This document shows, one piece after another, positions 42,982-55,700 of a stretch of 64,000 nucleotides of DNA. Position numbers and translations under genes: made by a program. The stretch covers positions 682,001-746,000 of the forward strand of contig JASISA010000023.1 in assembly GCA_031771865.1 (NCBI GenBank). The letters are read 5' to 3'. The stretch's first letter is position 1. Each line of letters begins with the position of its first letter. Source of the stretch: Nothophaeocryptopus gaeumannii. Taxonomy: Eukaryota > Ascomycota > Dothideomycetes > Mycosphaerellales > Mycosphaerellaceae. The notes under the pieces are model-generated. The model saw only the letters and a program-made list of their open reading frames with translations, was not told the DNA's origin and ran no database searches.

Positions 42982-45792
42982 CTATCTCTGCCTCCATCTT
43001 GACCACCTCTCCATCAGCCCTCCTTTACTAGTTTCGCTTTCCTCCAACCACTGATTGATCCTTGTCTTCTTATTCGCCACCCTCTCGTCCCAAGTTCCGT
43101 CACTATTCATCACAAGTCTGCTCGTCGAGTCTCCCGCGTCGTTGATGAAGTAGCTTGAAGTATTCCCATTCGTGTACCAAGTAATCTCCATGCCTGGATA
43201 AATGACAGCTTGGTCTAACGAGTACTGGCCATAGAGGTTGCCAGCTGTTATGCTTTGGACGCCGACAGTCGCACTACCGCCGTGATCGCTGACGTTGAGG
43301 TATTGATAGGTGACAGTGTTTGGGAAGGCTTCTGAGAAGGAGCACAGGAAGTGGTAGTACTCCGAAGATGCTGCGTAGTGACTGAGATAGAACTCGAAGG
43401 TGACCGAGCGGCGCGGGGCATCGCCATCCACTTGATAGTAGATGCCTTGCTGCGTGCCAGCGTAGATGAAAAGATCATCCCACAGGGGAAGAACGGCGGT
43501 ATCTGACAAATAGCTAGCAGGAAGCTGTACATTTGAGTAATCTGCGGAGAGGGAGTTCCACCCCACGACGCCGTTGGTGCTGACATAGACTTGAGAGCTG
43601 CGCTGGCCGAAGAGGGTCAGAGAGAATGGCAGCGAGATCTGTTTGAACTATCAGCTTTGAGACGTAGGTATTGTTTGTATTGGTCGTACTGACCGGATAA
43701 GAGTTGTCATCATAGTTGTCAGGCGAGCCGTTGATATCTCCAACGATAGCCGTTGGCGATGCAAGAGCGACGGTCGGCACACCAGAAGCAACGGAAATTG
43801 TTTGCTGGATGGACGGACTAGGAGAGAAAGTTTCAATCACAGTCTGAATTTCTGTCGTCGTGGGCTGAGGTTGAGTGAAAGTCATGTTGAGCGTTTGAGT
43901 GAATGGTCCAGGGATATAGGTGGTCGTCTCCGTCAGTGGAAGAGTCGATGTAGCTTGAGGAAGAGTCTCCGTGACGCTGAGAATCTGCGTAGCTTGGGGC
44001 AAAGTCTCCGTAAGGCTGAGAGTCTGCGTGGGCGGAATATCTGTGAAAGTGGCATACTCCATGACTGGCGGCGGAGTTACGGATATGTAGCTTGTTATCG
44101 TGGATGCCTCCAAGCTCACAGTCACATATTCGGTCAAAGGCGAAGGGGTAAAGGTGGCCTGCGGCAATGTGACTGATATATCGCGAGTGTAGGTGAAGTT
44201 CCCAGGCGTATTGGTGATTTGCAGGGTAGTACCTTCTGTCGTCGTTAAAAACTGGGTAGTCAAAATCGTTGTTGTGGATGCATCCTGCGACACTGCAAAA
44301 CCAGACAGTGATTTTGCTGTCTGGGTAATGTATGCCGTCGTCGTTGCCGTTTCTGTAATCAAAGAAGGAAGCTGTGTAGCAGTGAGATTCAGAGAACGTG
44401 TGAGAGTAGCTAAGAAAACGTCAGCCTCAGGCCTTATACAGCGTGTTGGAAAACGCACTCGTTGTGGTTGATACAAGAGACACCGTCTGATTGAAGAACT
44501 TCGTGTCAGCGACCTCTTGTATTGCTGTAGCTGTCGCCCAAGACACTGTCGTTATTGCAGCTGGAGTTTCGGTTGCAGTGAAATTGAAAATCTTGGTCTC
44601 GGCAACTTGCTGATACGCAGTCACCACGGACGGAATCGTTGTGGTAAGCAGTATCGTGGATCCGTTCAAGGAGGTTGTAATAACTTGAGTCACAGTCGTT
44701 GTCACGGCTGGCAATTGCTGCGTCGCTATTGCCGTAGACCAAATCACTGTAGGAACCGTTGTCGTAATCAAAACATTGGATCCACTGATCTGCGTCGTGT
44801 ATAGCTCTGTAGTGACTCGCGTGATTGGTACCAGCTGCTGCGAGATGCTGGTATCTCTAGCAGTTGTAGTTTGTGTGATGAATTGACTTTGCTGAATAGT
44901 CTGAGTTCGGGTAACATAGACTGTCGTTGTCGCCTGTGACCCGAGCGTAGAGCTGCTACTGGCACCATTTGCTACGATCGTTACGTTGTCCAAAGCGACG
45001 TAAGCAGAGTTGGTGCATTGGACGCTGAAGGTGGCAATCGTATCTGACTTCGTGACATCCGTGACGTATTGATATGAGAAGGGCGAATACGCGGAGGTCA
45101 GTTGGGATGGTCCGCTACAAGTCTGCTCTCCGCAGATGGTCAACGAGCAATCCGGAAACAGAGTTGCCATTTTGAGCTTCAGCGGCATAGGCACTCAGGG
45201 TATATGCAGTGCCTTGTGTTGCTGCAAACATTTGCGTGACATTGTAGATCTGTGGAACAGCTGCCTGTCGTCTGATGCGCTGGGGTGAGCCAGTATTGGA
45301 GCCATTGAAAGTGATCAGCAAGTAGTTGTCTCCGCTATAGGGCGTGAGAGGGCCAGAAGAAGTGACGTCTGCTGTCACGGCGCCAGACGTCGACACGTTG
45401 AACGGTACTTCATTTCCGCTTTCAAATCCATTGTCGGTGACTGTGGTATCAGGCTGAGGGTCGTATGTTGCTGGCGCTCCAGTAGATGATGGCTGCTGGA
45501 GAATTGTGATGGTAGAGGCCGGAATTGCTGTCGTCTCAGTGACAGCCAAGTTCGACCCATACACTGTCGATACGGAGGTTACAACAGAAGTTGCAATGGA
45601 AGCGTTTGGACAGAAAGTTGAGGTCGCCGTCAGACTGGTACTGCCAACGTCGGTGACCACGAAAGTTGAAGAGTCAGACGTGTAAACCAGAACGCTTCTT
45701 CGGAGGCAGGTGTTGGAGGCGCCATATCCGTCGAGGCTCCATGATTGAGCTACTGTGGAAGATACGAGAGCGAGTAAGGCGAAGAATGACAT
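42982..45792 (-). CDS. Thr/Ser-rich secreted adhesin or mucin-like protein, with a one-base frameshift
   Basis: Three exons: 45792-44459, 44409-43694 and 43638-42982; both introns have consensus ends and matching phases. The signal peptide is MSFFALLALVSSTVAQ. The first third holds a carbohydrate-binding-like beta domain (SGDNYLLITFNGSN, MFAATQGTAYTLSAYAAEAQ, DCSLTICGEQTC, NSAYVALDNVTIV). The middle is several hundred residues of Thr/Ser/Val repeats of the type TQTLSLTETLPQAT, SVTETLPQAT and ITTVSWATAT, suited to heavy O-glycosylation. The C-terminal exon has a globular beta domain (SSQVYVSTNGVVGWNSLSAD, LPLWDDLFIYAG). Summed exon length is one base more than a multiple of three, and the frame shifts near 45160-45165, inside the first domain, between EAQNGN and LFPDCS. 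So the allele is broken, or the assembly has a one-base error. Confidence 0.7.
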
Positions 45793-46424
45793 GGTTGATT
45801 TTTGTCGTACCGAGAGCTGATCCCAACGGTACACGGCGGGCGCTTGGCGATTTCATATCGATGTCGCGTCTCGTGGGTACAGACTGCGGTCTGGTCTGGC
45901 TTCATAGCTCATTTGGTCTTGGAATCTAACATGGACAGCATCAATGGTGCGTGCGTGAGCTATAGATGGTCACGACAGCTGCTACGAGAAGTCTCGTCGG
46001 CAGCTTCTGCCTCACTGGCGAAGAGCAAGGCTCCTTGCAGACGTCAGGCCATGCATTGAGAGCGAATGGTTGCACTGGAATGATTCCAGACGCTGCCAAG
46101 TCTTTTGCCCATGCAGGGGACGAAATCATCGAAGGAGAGATCCAGTCCAATGCGTCGATTTGTTGGTTCAGTTGTCCAAGCGTGTGCGATGGGCGAACGC
46201 GGATCCGTTGTGCTGGGACCGAGTTTGCTTCACCTGCTTCATGGGCACGTCGGCGTACCGAGCCGCATTCTCTTCGAAGCTTCCGAATTCTTTTCCTCGC
46301 CTGCTACAAACATTGCTGCAATCGAGCGATAGAAGCTATCTTGACATCTTGCAGAATTTGACGAGTCAATCCGGAGTTCGCGATAGTCCAGCAAGACACA
46401 AAAAGCGCACGCATGGAGGATGCT
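45793..46424. other. Intergenic, weak minus-strand open frame
   Basis: It contains the promoter of the adhesin gene and the 3' flank of the acyl-CoA ligase gene. A minus-strand frame without an early ATG stays open from about 46315 to 45941 (TLGQLNQQIDALDWISPSMI, then SSPAWAKDLAASGIIPVQPF). It could be a terminal exon of a small gene, but no upstream exon was found. Confidence 0.4.
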
Positions 46425-48235
46425 TTAGAGCTTTGCTTTCGGTTTGGCGGTCTCTTTCTTGACCCTCTCCTTCAAGACGCGCCTCAAGATCTTTCCACTA
46501 GCTGACTTTGGAATCTCGTCGATAAATCGTACGCCGCCTCGTAGTCGCTTGTGATTTGCCACTTTGCTGGCTGTCCATTGGACGATGTCGTCGGCATCCT
46601 TCTCTGCCTGAGCCTTCGGCATTCCAGTGGCTGCATCCCCTGCATCTTTGCCTAATTTCGCATGCACGATGTAGGCTCTGGGAACTTCGGTGTGCTGCTC
46701 TTCGTCTTGAACACCAATCACTGCAATATCGTTGACCAGCGGGTGATCCATGAGCTTGCCCTCAAGCTCTGCCGGTGCGACTTGAAAGCCCTTGTACTTG
46801 ATCAACTCTTTCACCCGATCCGTGATATAAAAGTTATGCTTCTCATCCTGGAAACCGACATCTCCAGTTTTGAACCATCGCATGCCATCAATTGTCTCGG
46901 TCGCATCGTTCGTCGCTTGCTCATTCTTGAGATACCCTTGGAAAATGTTCGGTCCAGCCAGCCAAAGCTCTCCAACTTCTCCAGGCCCGAGCTCCTTTCC
47001 ATCTGGGTCGACGTATCGTGCGAACATGTTCGGGAACATCTTGCCAACAGAACCAACCGAGGAGTACCATTCGTCCCATGGCTGAGTGTGCGTCATTGGA
47101 CTCGTCTCTGAAAGCCCGTACGCTTGGTTGATCTTGATGTTGAACCTCTTATGTACAGTATCGACCAGCTCTCTTGTAAGTGGAGCAGCGCCGGAAGTGA
47201 TCATCATGAGGCTGCTGAGGTCATACTTGCTGACAATCTCATCTCGAGATAGTCGTACAATTACTGGAGGGGCGACATACACAAACGTTATCTTGTGGGT
47301 CTGGATAGTATCCAGGAAGACCTTCAGATCAAATCCCGGCATTACGACAAGCTCGACTCCGCGATGTAAAGGTTGCTGCACCAGTCCAGTCAATCCGTAA
47401 ATATGAAAGAAAGGAAGCACGCCAAGTATTTTGTCCTTGCCACTGGAATATGAGCTGCCAACAGAGCCATGTATTTGACTCAGGTCAGAAACGACGTTGG
47501 TGTGGCTTAGCATAACGCCTTTGGGCAGGCCCTACAGGGCGAAAGACGAAAGGTCAGTATATGTCTCCGACATTTGATAGCATTAGCCGTCCATATCATA
47601 CCGTAGTTCCCGAGCTATAGACAAGGAACGCTAGATCCTTGCTTGGATCTTTCGCCTTTCGCCTCCGGTATCTTAGAGCTCCAGAGGTCTTTCTAATGTT
47701 TGTCCAGTGTTTGAATTTGTGCGACCCGTCCCTGGCTTCGCCAAGAAGTATGATACGGTCTTGAGCGATCTTAGCTTTCTCAGCAGCCTTGATGGCAGCT
47801 GGTAGGAAGGCTTTCGTAGTCACGATAGCCTTGCTCTCGGAATTGCGCAGCTGAAAGGCGAGTTCGTCTGGCGAGTAGCCTGGATTCGCAGGAGAGACGA
47901 TGCCTCCCGCGAAGAATACACCATAGATGATTGGACCAACATCGATATCGTTTGGCGCATATATGTTCAGGACATCACCTCGTTGCCAGTCCCACAAATT
48001 GCACAGGCCTTCGCCAAATGATGTCGCCGCAGCTTTCACCTCGGCAAATGTGTACTTTCTGTCGGAGTTGCATGCCCTGTAGATGACTTTGCAATATCAG
48101 TCGGGAGTTACTGCGCATACCACCAGGAGAGATACCTTGATCATCTGAGAAGTCTCTATCTTTTCTGTCGAACATGAAGGCCCACAGGTCGACATTAGGT
48201 ATCTCGATGTCGGGGAACGATGACTTCGTCGGCAT
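46425..48235 (-). CDS. 4-coumarate-CoA ligase-like acyl-CoA synthetase, peroxisomal
   Basis: Three exons (48235-48136, 48086-47602 and 47531-46425) join in phase to 563 residues. The protein is an ANL-superfamily enzyme that adenylates a carboxylic acid and transfers it to CoA. The P-loop-like AMP motif YSSGTTGLPKGVMLSHTN crosses intron 2. Next are SGAAPLTRELVDTV, the A5-type motif QAYGLSETSP, WFKTGDVGF, the hinge YITDRVKELIKYKGFQVAPA, and the catalytic Lys region IPKSASGKILRRVL. The last residues are AKL, a canonical PTS1 peroxisomal signal. Peroxisomal 4CL-like proteins in fungi activate aromatic or fatty acids for beta-oxidation or secondary metabolism. Exact substrate cannot be told. Confidence 0.93.
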
Positions 48236-49122
48236 CTTCGGCTCCTCGGTTCTACTCCAAGCTGGACTGGTTGCCTCTGATGGTAAGTGATAGTGCAATA
48301 AGACAATAAGACAATGCGAAATTGATCGAACCAATACCCCTATACAGTATGTACAAGCAAGAGATGATGATTGATCACGACACTCGAGTAAAGTAAATGT
48401 CGAGTAAAGGTATTGTCGACGTGATCCAGCCACACGAGGTCCAGATTGCCGGCCGAGCGGAGTAAATATTGACGTCAGCGAGGTGTGATTGGTCAATCAA
48501 ACGCTGCGATGGATCCTTGAATTGAAATTCGATTGACTCCTGAAACGTCTTCACTTCGACTTCATCCTTCCTTTTCCATACAAAAAGCCCTGATATGCCT
48601 CATTGCTGCCTCGAGGGGTAGCACAACTTCGATGCGGCTATCAGAGAATGAGATGACAGAAATGTAATGGTCCAGCAAACCCCATTGCAGGCTTGACTTG
48701 CGTCGAACGCAGGGGTGGCACCGCCACTACCACTTTCGCTTGCATGGAGCCCCAAATTCACACTGTCTCGATGTTGGATACCTCCCCAATCCGACTTGCA
48801 ACTCCAATCGAGACTTCTGGCGGCGATGAAGTCGATTTGGACTGTAGGTGGCAAACTTGGGGGTTCTCTTCACTCTCTAGTTAAGACCTGGAGTCCAGCG
48901 CAATATGTACTCGCCAATTGTGGCTCATACTAATGCAGCCACCACTGCAGCTATTTCTGGGCCTCGCTACACTGCATCGAAAGGAGATAGCCTGCTACTT
49001 CAGCCTTCTGTCTCAAATGTATGGCTGCTCAGCTGATCTTGCAGCTAGGGCACCAAATGCATCTTCCGGAAAGGTCATCTTTCCCTGAGTACGACTTTTC
49101 GCAAGCAGCATTTTGAGCAGAT
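48236..49122. other. Divergent intergenic region
   Basis: It holds the promoters of the acyl-CoA ligase gene (leftward) and the ankyrin gene (rightward). A repeated GAGTAAA (near 48388, 48402 and 48460) is visible. No gene is supported. Confidence 0.55.
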
Positions 49123-50471
49123 ATGTCTTCTTCGAGCGAAGCGTGGACGAAGCCACCTCTACCCGCACGCCGACCGCTGGAATTTCAGAGGTATGACAAT
49201 GTATCAGCTAGCGACCAGGCTCGTCAGCACAACGGCAATGTCTTCAACAACAGTCAGTCCTGCGCTTGGAAGTGCTTACTATCCACTGACCTTTATGTAG
49301 CCATTGTGAACAACTTCGGGCAACCGCATTCTGGATGTAGCGGCGACGATGATGGAACGAAAGCTCTTTGCCAAGCTGCTGCCAATGGCCATGCTGATCG
49401 CGTCAAATACTTGATACGGGACAGAGGTGTCGACATGGATAGGCCAGATGAAGACGGCCTCACTCCGCTTCGTAAGTAGACCACGTTTCAAAATGGAGCC
49501 GATGCAGCTTGTTAATGTCACAGACCACGCTTGCTTCAGCGGCTTTGAAGACGTTATCGAGTTTCTCTTATCGAAAGGCGCCAGCATCGACGCAATCAGC
49601 CACATACACGGAACGCCGCTGTGTCTTGCCCTACTAAAAGAGCGCATGAATATTGTGCAGCAACTGCTTAGAGCACGCGCCGATGTCAATGCCGCTGGTG
49701 GCTACCTTGGATCTGCCTTGCACGTTGCCTGCTTCGTCGGGAACATGACATTGGTCACCGCACTGGTATCAGCCGGGGCTCACGTTCCCACCGTCCGGAT
49801 CTTCCTCTGGAACGAAGCTCGCGAATTGAGGGGCCCAGACATGAAAGGAAAGCAGATGCACGAAGACTTCAGTGAAATCCCTGCTATCGATGTCGCTTCC
49901 AGCAGGGGCTTCAGTAATATCGTTGGCTACCTACGACATCCTCTAACCCCCAAGTAGAGAACCGGCCGCCGATCCAACTCCAAATCGATCACGAGACACT
50001 CCATGGAACTCTCCACAAGCGTATTTTGCAGAAACTTCCCAAGCACAGTTTCAACCTCAGCAGCCAACGTTTGCTCCCACTAGAGCTCCCGACCAGAGCT
50101 CGCAGAATTCAAGCGCAGGTCTCACACCGCTAGCAAAAGCCGCAGCCGCAGGTGACCTCCTAGCTGTGAGGGGCCTGCTAGAATCAGGCGCTGATGTTGG
50201 ACCGACCTCAGACTTGACCAAGGATCCTATAATCGTCGCTGCAAGCACAGGTGGCCCGAATGAACACACTCTGATCCTTTCAAGCCTTCTGCTGGCACGG
50301 CGCGCAACATTGACCGACGAGGTGATGGTGGCTGCTATCGAAGCCGCGAAACAAATTGACAGTCATCAGACAGTCGACATGTTACAGGCTCAACGGTATA
50401 CCTGGTTCAATCGAGACGATACTGGAAAATATATCAGGCCGGCGAATCATCGGTATGCTCAGTATCTCTAA
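49123..50471 (+). CDS. Ankyrin-repeat protein
   Basis: I read four exons: 49123-49252, 49301-49471, 49524-49913 and 49960-50471. Phases agree and the sum is 400 codons. The first three are well supported. Ankyrin units include KALCQAAANGHADRVKYLIR, HHACFSGFEDVIEFLLSKGA, LCLALLKERMNIVQQLLRAR and ALHVACFVGNMTLVTALVSA. If the third exon is not spliced, translation ends at 49957. The downstream frame is a further ankyrin unit (LTPLAKAAAAGDLLAVRGLL) after a Pro/Gln-rich linker. The 46-base intron GTAATA to TAGAG with a CTCTAAC branch site links them, so I prefer the longer form. Such proteins are protein-binding scaffolds; no other domain is present and the partner is unknown. Confidence 0.72.
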
Positions 50472-50588
50472 CAAGGGAATGCCGTTACGTTGTACTGTGA
50501 TGAGGATGGAAAATCCAGCACGTAACAGGCAGTTTCTTGATGAGCATACTACTGATAGAGCGCCTAGCATGACACTTGCATGCGCCGT

Positions 50589-52252
50589 TCAGTATACATA
50601 TCTAAACGCTGGCTTCTCCTCATCTGTCAGATCAGAGAATGCTTCGACCTCGAGCTCATTGGCGTCCACGCCCTTTGCGCTTGCGTCCCTCTTCCGATTT
50701 TCCCAGTAGCATAGCACGCCGTACCCGCTAATCGCAGCAATAGCTACTATTACGCAGCCGAGAAGGCCCTCATAACCATGTGAGTAATCGGGTGCATCGG
50801 ATGACTGGAACGTCTGCGGGCCGATCAGATTTCCAATGCAATACGAAACGAAGAAAACAGCGTTCATGGTGACCTTCTTCGAATGCCCAGAGCAATTAGC
50901 CATTGGCAGCGTCGTTGCAAGTACGTACGGCCCTGCATACTTCATCAGCAAGTTTCGATACAGTGGCAGGACACTGTTGACACACCCCAATACGAATAGA
51001 AGCTATAGTAAGCTGCGAGAAGCCCATGCTTATTCTCTCTTGGAAGCTTCCACATCAGGATCGCGCACACAAGCGGCACCAAGTCAATGAGCGCGATAGT
51101 CAAGCATCGAATATTGCGGACCTTGGACACGAGATACGCCCAGATCAGCTGCCAGGCGGTCGCGATGACACCAGTAGGGATGCCAAGAATCGTCGTGATG
51201 AGCTTGTTGTATCCGAGTCCAGACACGATGATGGAACTAAAAGTGACAAGACCACCATTGGGGATGTTCTGTGCAATGGCGAACAGAGCAAGCAGCCAGG
51301 TCTTCGGATCCAACAGGCACTCCCGCACCTGGTACCATTTCACGGACTTCTCTTCCATGCCGGTACTATTCTCTCGTACTCGCTGCAGGCAGACGAACTT
51401 CTCTCGTTCTGAGAGGTACCAGCAGGAAACTGGAGAGTCCGGCAGGAAGAAGTATAGCACCACGGCCCAAAGAAGCGAGAAGGCCCCTAGGACGATGAAA
51501 AGGAGCCGCCAAGGAGCTACTAATGTATGCGTGTGGCCGATGCCGTAGCTGATAATGCCGGCAAAAATCGAAGAACCTTGGTTAAACCAGAATGCCACAC
51601 GGATGGGCTGCTCGGATCGTTTCCACCACATTGTCGTTACGATTGACGAGATGGCGAAGACTGGAACCTCTGTCCGATAGTCAGCAGCTTGACCTGAGCA
51701 TGTTGGATTCTATTACATACCGGCCATTCCCATCAAGAACCGACAAGTCGCCAATCCTCCAAAGTTCTGCGTTGCACCCGTACACAGCATAAAAACTCCC
51801 CAAGCAATAACGTTCCCAACTAAGAACTTCGCGACCGGTAGTTTCTGCGTCAAATACGCTGCCGGGAACTCGAACAATAGGTATCCGAAATAGAAGATCG
51901 AGCCAACCCAAGAATAGTCATTCCCCACAAGGTTTGTATCCGTCTTCATCCCATAGATCGCAGCATTGGCGATGATGACTTTGTCAACTGCCGCCAAGAT
52001 GAGGGAGGTCGAGAGGTGCGGGATTAGGATGAGGTCGATTTTCCAGAGGAGACTTCGCTCTTCCTTTGCGGAGATGGGTATGTCTGCGATGGAAACGTCG
52101 ACTGTGGCGAGGAATCGGGCTGCGATGTCTTGTTTGCCGGACTGATCAGTGCGGAAGATGTTGGTGATGGCTGTCATTGTCCCGTTCTTAACAGAGCCTG
52201 TTTCAGCGTCGGATGCTGTTGCTGGTTCTTTAGTATCCATCATGGCAAGCAA
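50589..52252 (-). CDS. MFS anion permease of the Dal5 (allantoate/ureide) family
   Basis: Three exons (52252-51721, 51669-50986 and 50932-50589) join in phase to 519 residues. The second intron (53 bases, GTGTGT to GCAG) was found from family knowledge: joining at YYSFYSYWG and PYVLATTLPMANCSGHSKKV restores the expected helix pair. Family traits are KIDLILIPHLSTSLILAAVDKV near the N-terminus, the first-helix-pair region YFGYLLFEFPAAYLTQKLPVAKF, AFWFNQGSSIFAGIISYGIG, and the SGHSKKVTMNAVFFVSYCIG motif between helices 9 and 10. Yeast Dal5 takes up allantoate and ureidosuccinate, while related fungal members carry vitamins or other carboxylates. Divergent neighbour of the oxoprolinase gene with shared promoter GATA sites, which favours a nitrogen-related substrate. 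The start may be the third Met (52240). Confidence 0.88.
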
Positions 52253-52715
52253 AGGTCACACAGCGTGACCTCAATGGCGTCGCTGTGTGGCGATACAAGA
52301 GCAAAGCTCTCGACAGAGGGGAAGTCCGCAACGTTCAAGGAGGACGACCTCATATCCTCGTTGTCGCCTCGGGTGTGTTATCACCCCGCGACAGGGCATT
52401 CTGGATAGGCAGAGCCAGAGAAGACGGCTTTATTCGCGTTGATGGTGCTCAGAGGTCGTATCTTGATCCTTCGGCCTACTTGTCATCGACCTGTGGGCAA
52501 CTCGCAGAGCTCGGCCGATAAGCAGGGCAGCTTCACTCACTTTGGCCTATCGAACCATCCACCAATTGGGCCAAAATCCACCTCACTCGGCGAGTTACCA
52601 CCTGGCCGAATCCTGAGACTTGAATCATTACTCATCCTTCTTGATCGATTTAGAAGCCACGAGATGTCCTTGAACACTGTCCTTGGATCATAAGGTTTCT
52701 CAAGATAGAGCAATC
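52253..52715. promoter_or_regulatory. Shared divergent promoter with GATA sites
   Basis: 463 bases separate the start codons of the Dal5-like permease gene (leftward) and the oxoprolinase gene (rightward). HGATAR sites (the AreA-type nitrogen motif) occur at about 52516-52521 (CGATAA), 52547-52552 (CGATAG on the minus strand) and 52703-52708 (AGATAG). A CCAAT box is near 52559. Use of these sites is inferred. Confidence 0.5.
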
Positions 52716-55700
52716 ATGGGCAGTATACCGCGAGACACCGGGCTGAAGATCAAGATCGCAATCGGTATATCATGCAAACGCCCGAAACTAACCAGACTCT
52801 AACAGCCTGTTCAGACCGAGGAGGCACATTCACAGACTGCTTAGGCATAATCTCCGGCCAAGAAGATATCGTCGTAAAGCTCCTCTCCCAAGACCCATTC
52901 AACTACGAAGATGCTCCCCGAGAAGGCATCCGTCGCATCCTAGAACAAGCAACCGGCAAAAAGATCCCTCGCCACGAGAAACTCGATGTCAGCGACCTCT
53001 CTGAGCTGAGTATCCGAATGGGCACGACGGTCGCTACTAACGCATTACTTGAACGGAAAGGTGAGAGGGTAGCTCTGTTGATTACTAAGGGATTTGGTGA
53101 TGCGTTAAGGATTGGAACGCAGTCGAGACCGAAGCTTTTTGATCTGAATATTGTGAGGCCGGATGTGCTTTACGAGGATGTCGTTGAAGTTGATGAGAGG
53201 GTGACGATCGAGGAGTATCAACAGAATCCTCTGCCGGATGAACCTGCGCTGTTGGCTGCGTTGGGGGAAGATCCTGATTTGTGTCGAGCAGTTTCTGGAG
53301 AGGTCATTCGGGTCTTGCAACGTCCGGACGAAGAGCAGATCAGACGAGATCTACAGAGGCTTTTCAATGATGGGTATCGATCGATTGCGGTATGCCTTGT
53401 GCATTCGTATACTTTCCAAGGTGAGCCCGCAATGAGGCTTTAACGCATTACTTCAGCTAACTGCCTGCAGAACACGAGCTTCTGATCCAGGATATCGCCG
53501 GAGAAGTTGGCTTCACTCAAATATCCCTGTCCAGCCAGCTCTTGCCGATGATCAAGATGACATCTCGAGGGGTGTCTGCGACGGCAGATGCGTACCTGAC
53601 TCCAATTATCAAGGATTATGTCGATGGGTTCAGGAAGGGCTTCGTAGGTGAGCTTATGGGCGAGAAAACTCGATGTGAATTCATGCAGAGCGATGGCGGT
53701 CTCGTCAACTTCGACAAGTGGGTACCGTCGCCCTCACGGTGGTCTCGTGGCTGATTTGAGTACGCAGGTTCTCCGGCCTGCGAGCAATCCTTTCCGGCCC
53801 AGCAGGCGGCGTTGTGGGCCACGCACGAACAACTTTCGACGAAGACGATGGAACGCCCATCATCGGGTATGAGCATCCTATCTCTTCTTGTTTGATAAAT
53901 GAATCCTGCTGGCTAACATAGGCTCAGTTTCGACATGGGCGGCACATCTACAGACGTGTCTCGCTTCGACGGTAAACTCGAGCACACATTCGAAAATGTG
54001 ATCGCCGGTGTGACAGTCATGGCTCCTCAACTCGACATCAACACAGTTGCAGCAGGCGGAGGAAGCATCCTCTTCTGGAAGAACGGGTCGGTAAAGTCCC
54101 ATTCCAACCATCCTGCCTCAACACTGATAAGATCCTAGACTATTCGTCGTTGGCCCAGAATCCGCAGGCGCCCACCCTGGCCCAGCATGCTACCGCAAAG
54201 GCGGCCCCTTGACCACAACCGACGCAAATCTGTTCCTAGGTCGCTTACTCCCAGACTCGTTCCCCAAAATCTTCGGACCAAACGAGAATGAGCCATTGGA
54301 TGTCGAGATCACCAGGAAGAAATTCCTAGTATTGACCAAGCAGATCAACGCCGAAACCGGCCAGAACAAAACGCCCGAAGAGATAGCATTGGGCTATATT
54401 GAAGTAGCGAACGAGTCAATGGCGAAACCCATCAGGTTACTAACAGAAGCCCGCGGTTTCGATACTTCCGCGCATCATCTTGCTTCTTTTGGAGGGGCGG
54501 GAGGGCAGCACGCATGTGCTATCGCCTCCTCTTTGGGCATCCAGAAAGTCGTGATCCATCGATACTCATCGATCCTTTCAGCCTACGGCATGGCCCTCGC
54601 GGATCTTGTGCACGAGGCACAAGAACCTGCGTCTGGAGCTCTGGATACTGCCACTTTGCCAGGTATACAAGAGCGCATTGCTGGTTTGAAGAGCAAAGTA
54701 GCCAAGGCTCTCGCTGCTGATGGCGTTCACCCAAGACACATCAGCTACGAAGTCTACGTGAATGTCCGGTATCAGGGAACAGACAATACGCTTATGGTCC
54801 TAGAGCCAGAAGATGAAGATTTCCTGGGGGCTTTTCATCGCGAGCACAAACGGGAGTTCAGCTTTACATTTCCGGATCGAAAGGTGTTGATTGAAGATAT
54901 TCGCGTTCGTGGGATTGGCTCTTCTTCGGATGTGCTGCCTGAGACGCCGCATAAGGAGTTGAAGAGCATCAAGAAGAATGAGGTGCCTGCAAGCGAATCG
55001 AATGTTTCGAGTAGAGTCACGCTCGCCGGTACTGGGACAATCGAAACTCCCGTCTTCGAGCTGCAAGAGCTGCGGCCAGGAAATGTTGTCACAGGACCAG
55101 CGATTCTGCTCGATAGCACACAGACACTCGTGGTGGAGCCCAGTGCGACAGCTACCATCCTCTCAAAACATGTCATTCTCGATGTCCCGCCAAAATCAAA
55201 AAAGACGGAGTCTGCAAACGTCGTTGATCCCATCCGACTCAGCGTTTTCGGTAATCGGTAAGTGAAAGTCCTCCCTCCTCTGCAATGCACTAGCTGATGC
55301 TGCCCAGTTTCATGGCCATAGCCGAACAAATGGGCCGCATGTTCCAAAAAACCTCCGTCTCCACCAACATCAAAGAACGTCTCGACTTCTCCTGCGCAGT
55401 CTTCTCCCCCGACGGCAAATTAGTCGCAAATGCCCCTCACGTACCCGTCCATCTAGGCTCTATGGAGTACGCAGTGCGTTACCAGCATGAAAAGCTGCGA
55501 GGTCAACTTCGCCCGGGAGATCATATCTGTACCAACCACCCAAGCGCAGGAGGAACGCATCTCCCGGATATAACAATCATCACCCCTGTTTGGGACGACG
55601 CGGGAACCCAGATCATTTTCTACGTCGCAAGTCGAGGTCACCATGCAGAAATCGGTGGTATACATCCAGGCTCGATGCCTTCCGATAGCCGAATGCTCTA

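Noticed and set aside
50933..50985. Frameshift in the Dal5-like permease
   Set aside because: The frame change is explained by a 53-base GTGTGT-GCAG intron with matching phase that restores the family helix pair.
52765..52805. Start of the oxoprolinase at the later ATG 52772
   Set aside because: That ATG lies inside a 41-base intron; using it would give a non-family N-terminus, whereas the exon from 52716 restores the usual start into the DRGGTFTD segment.
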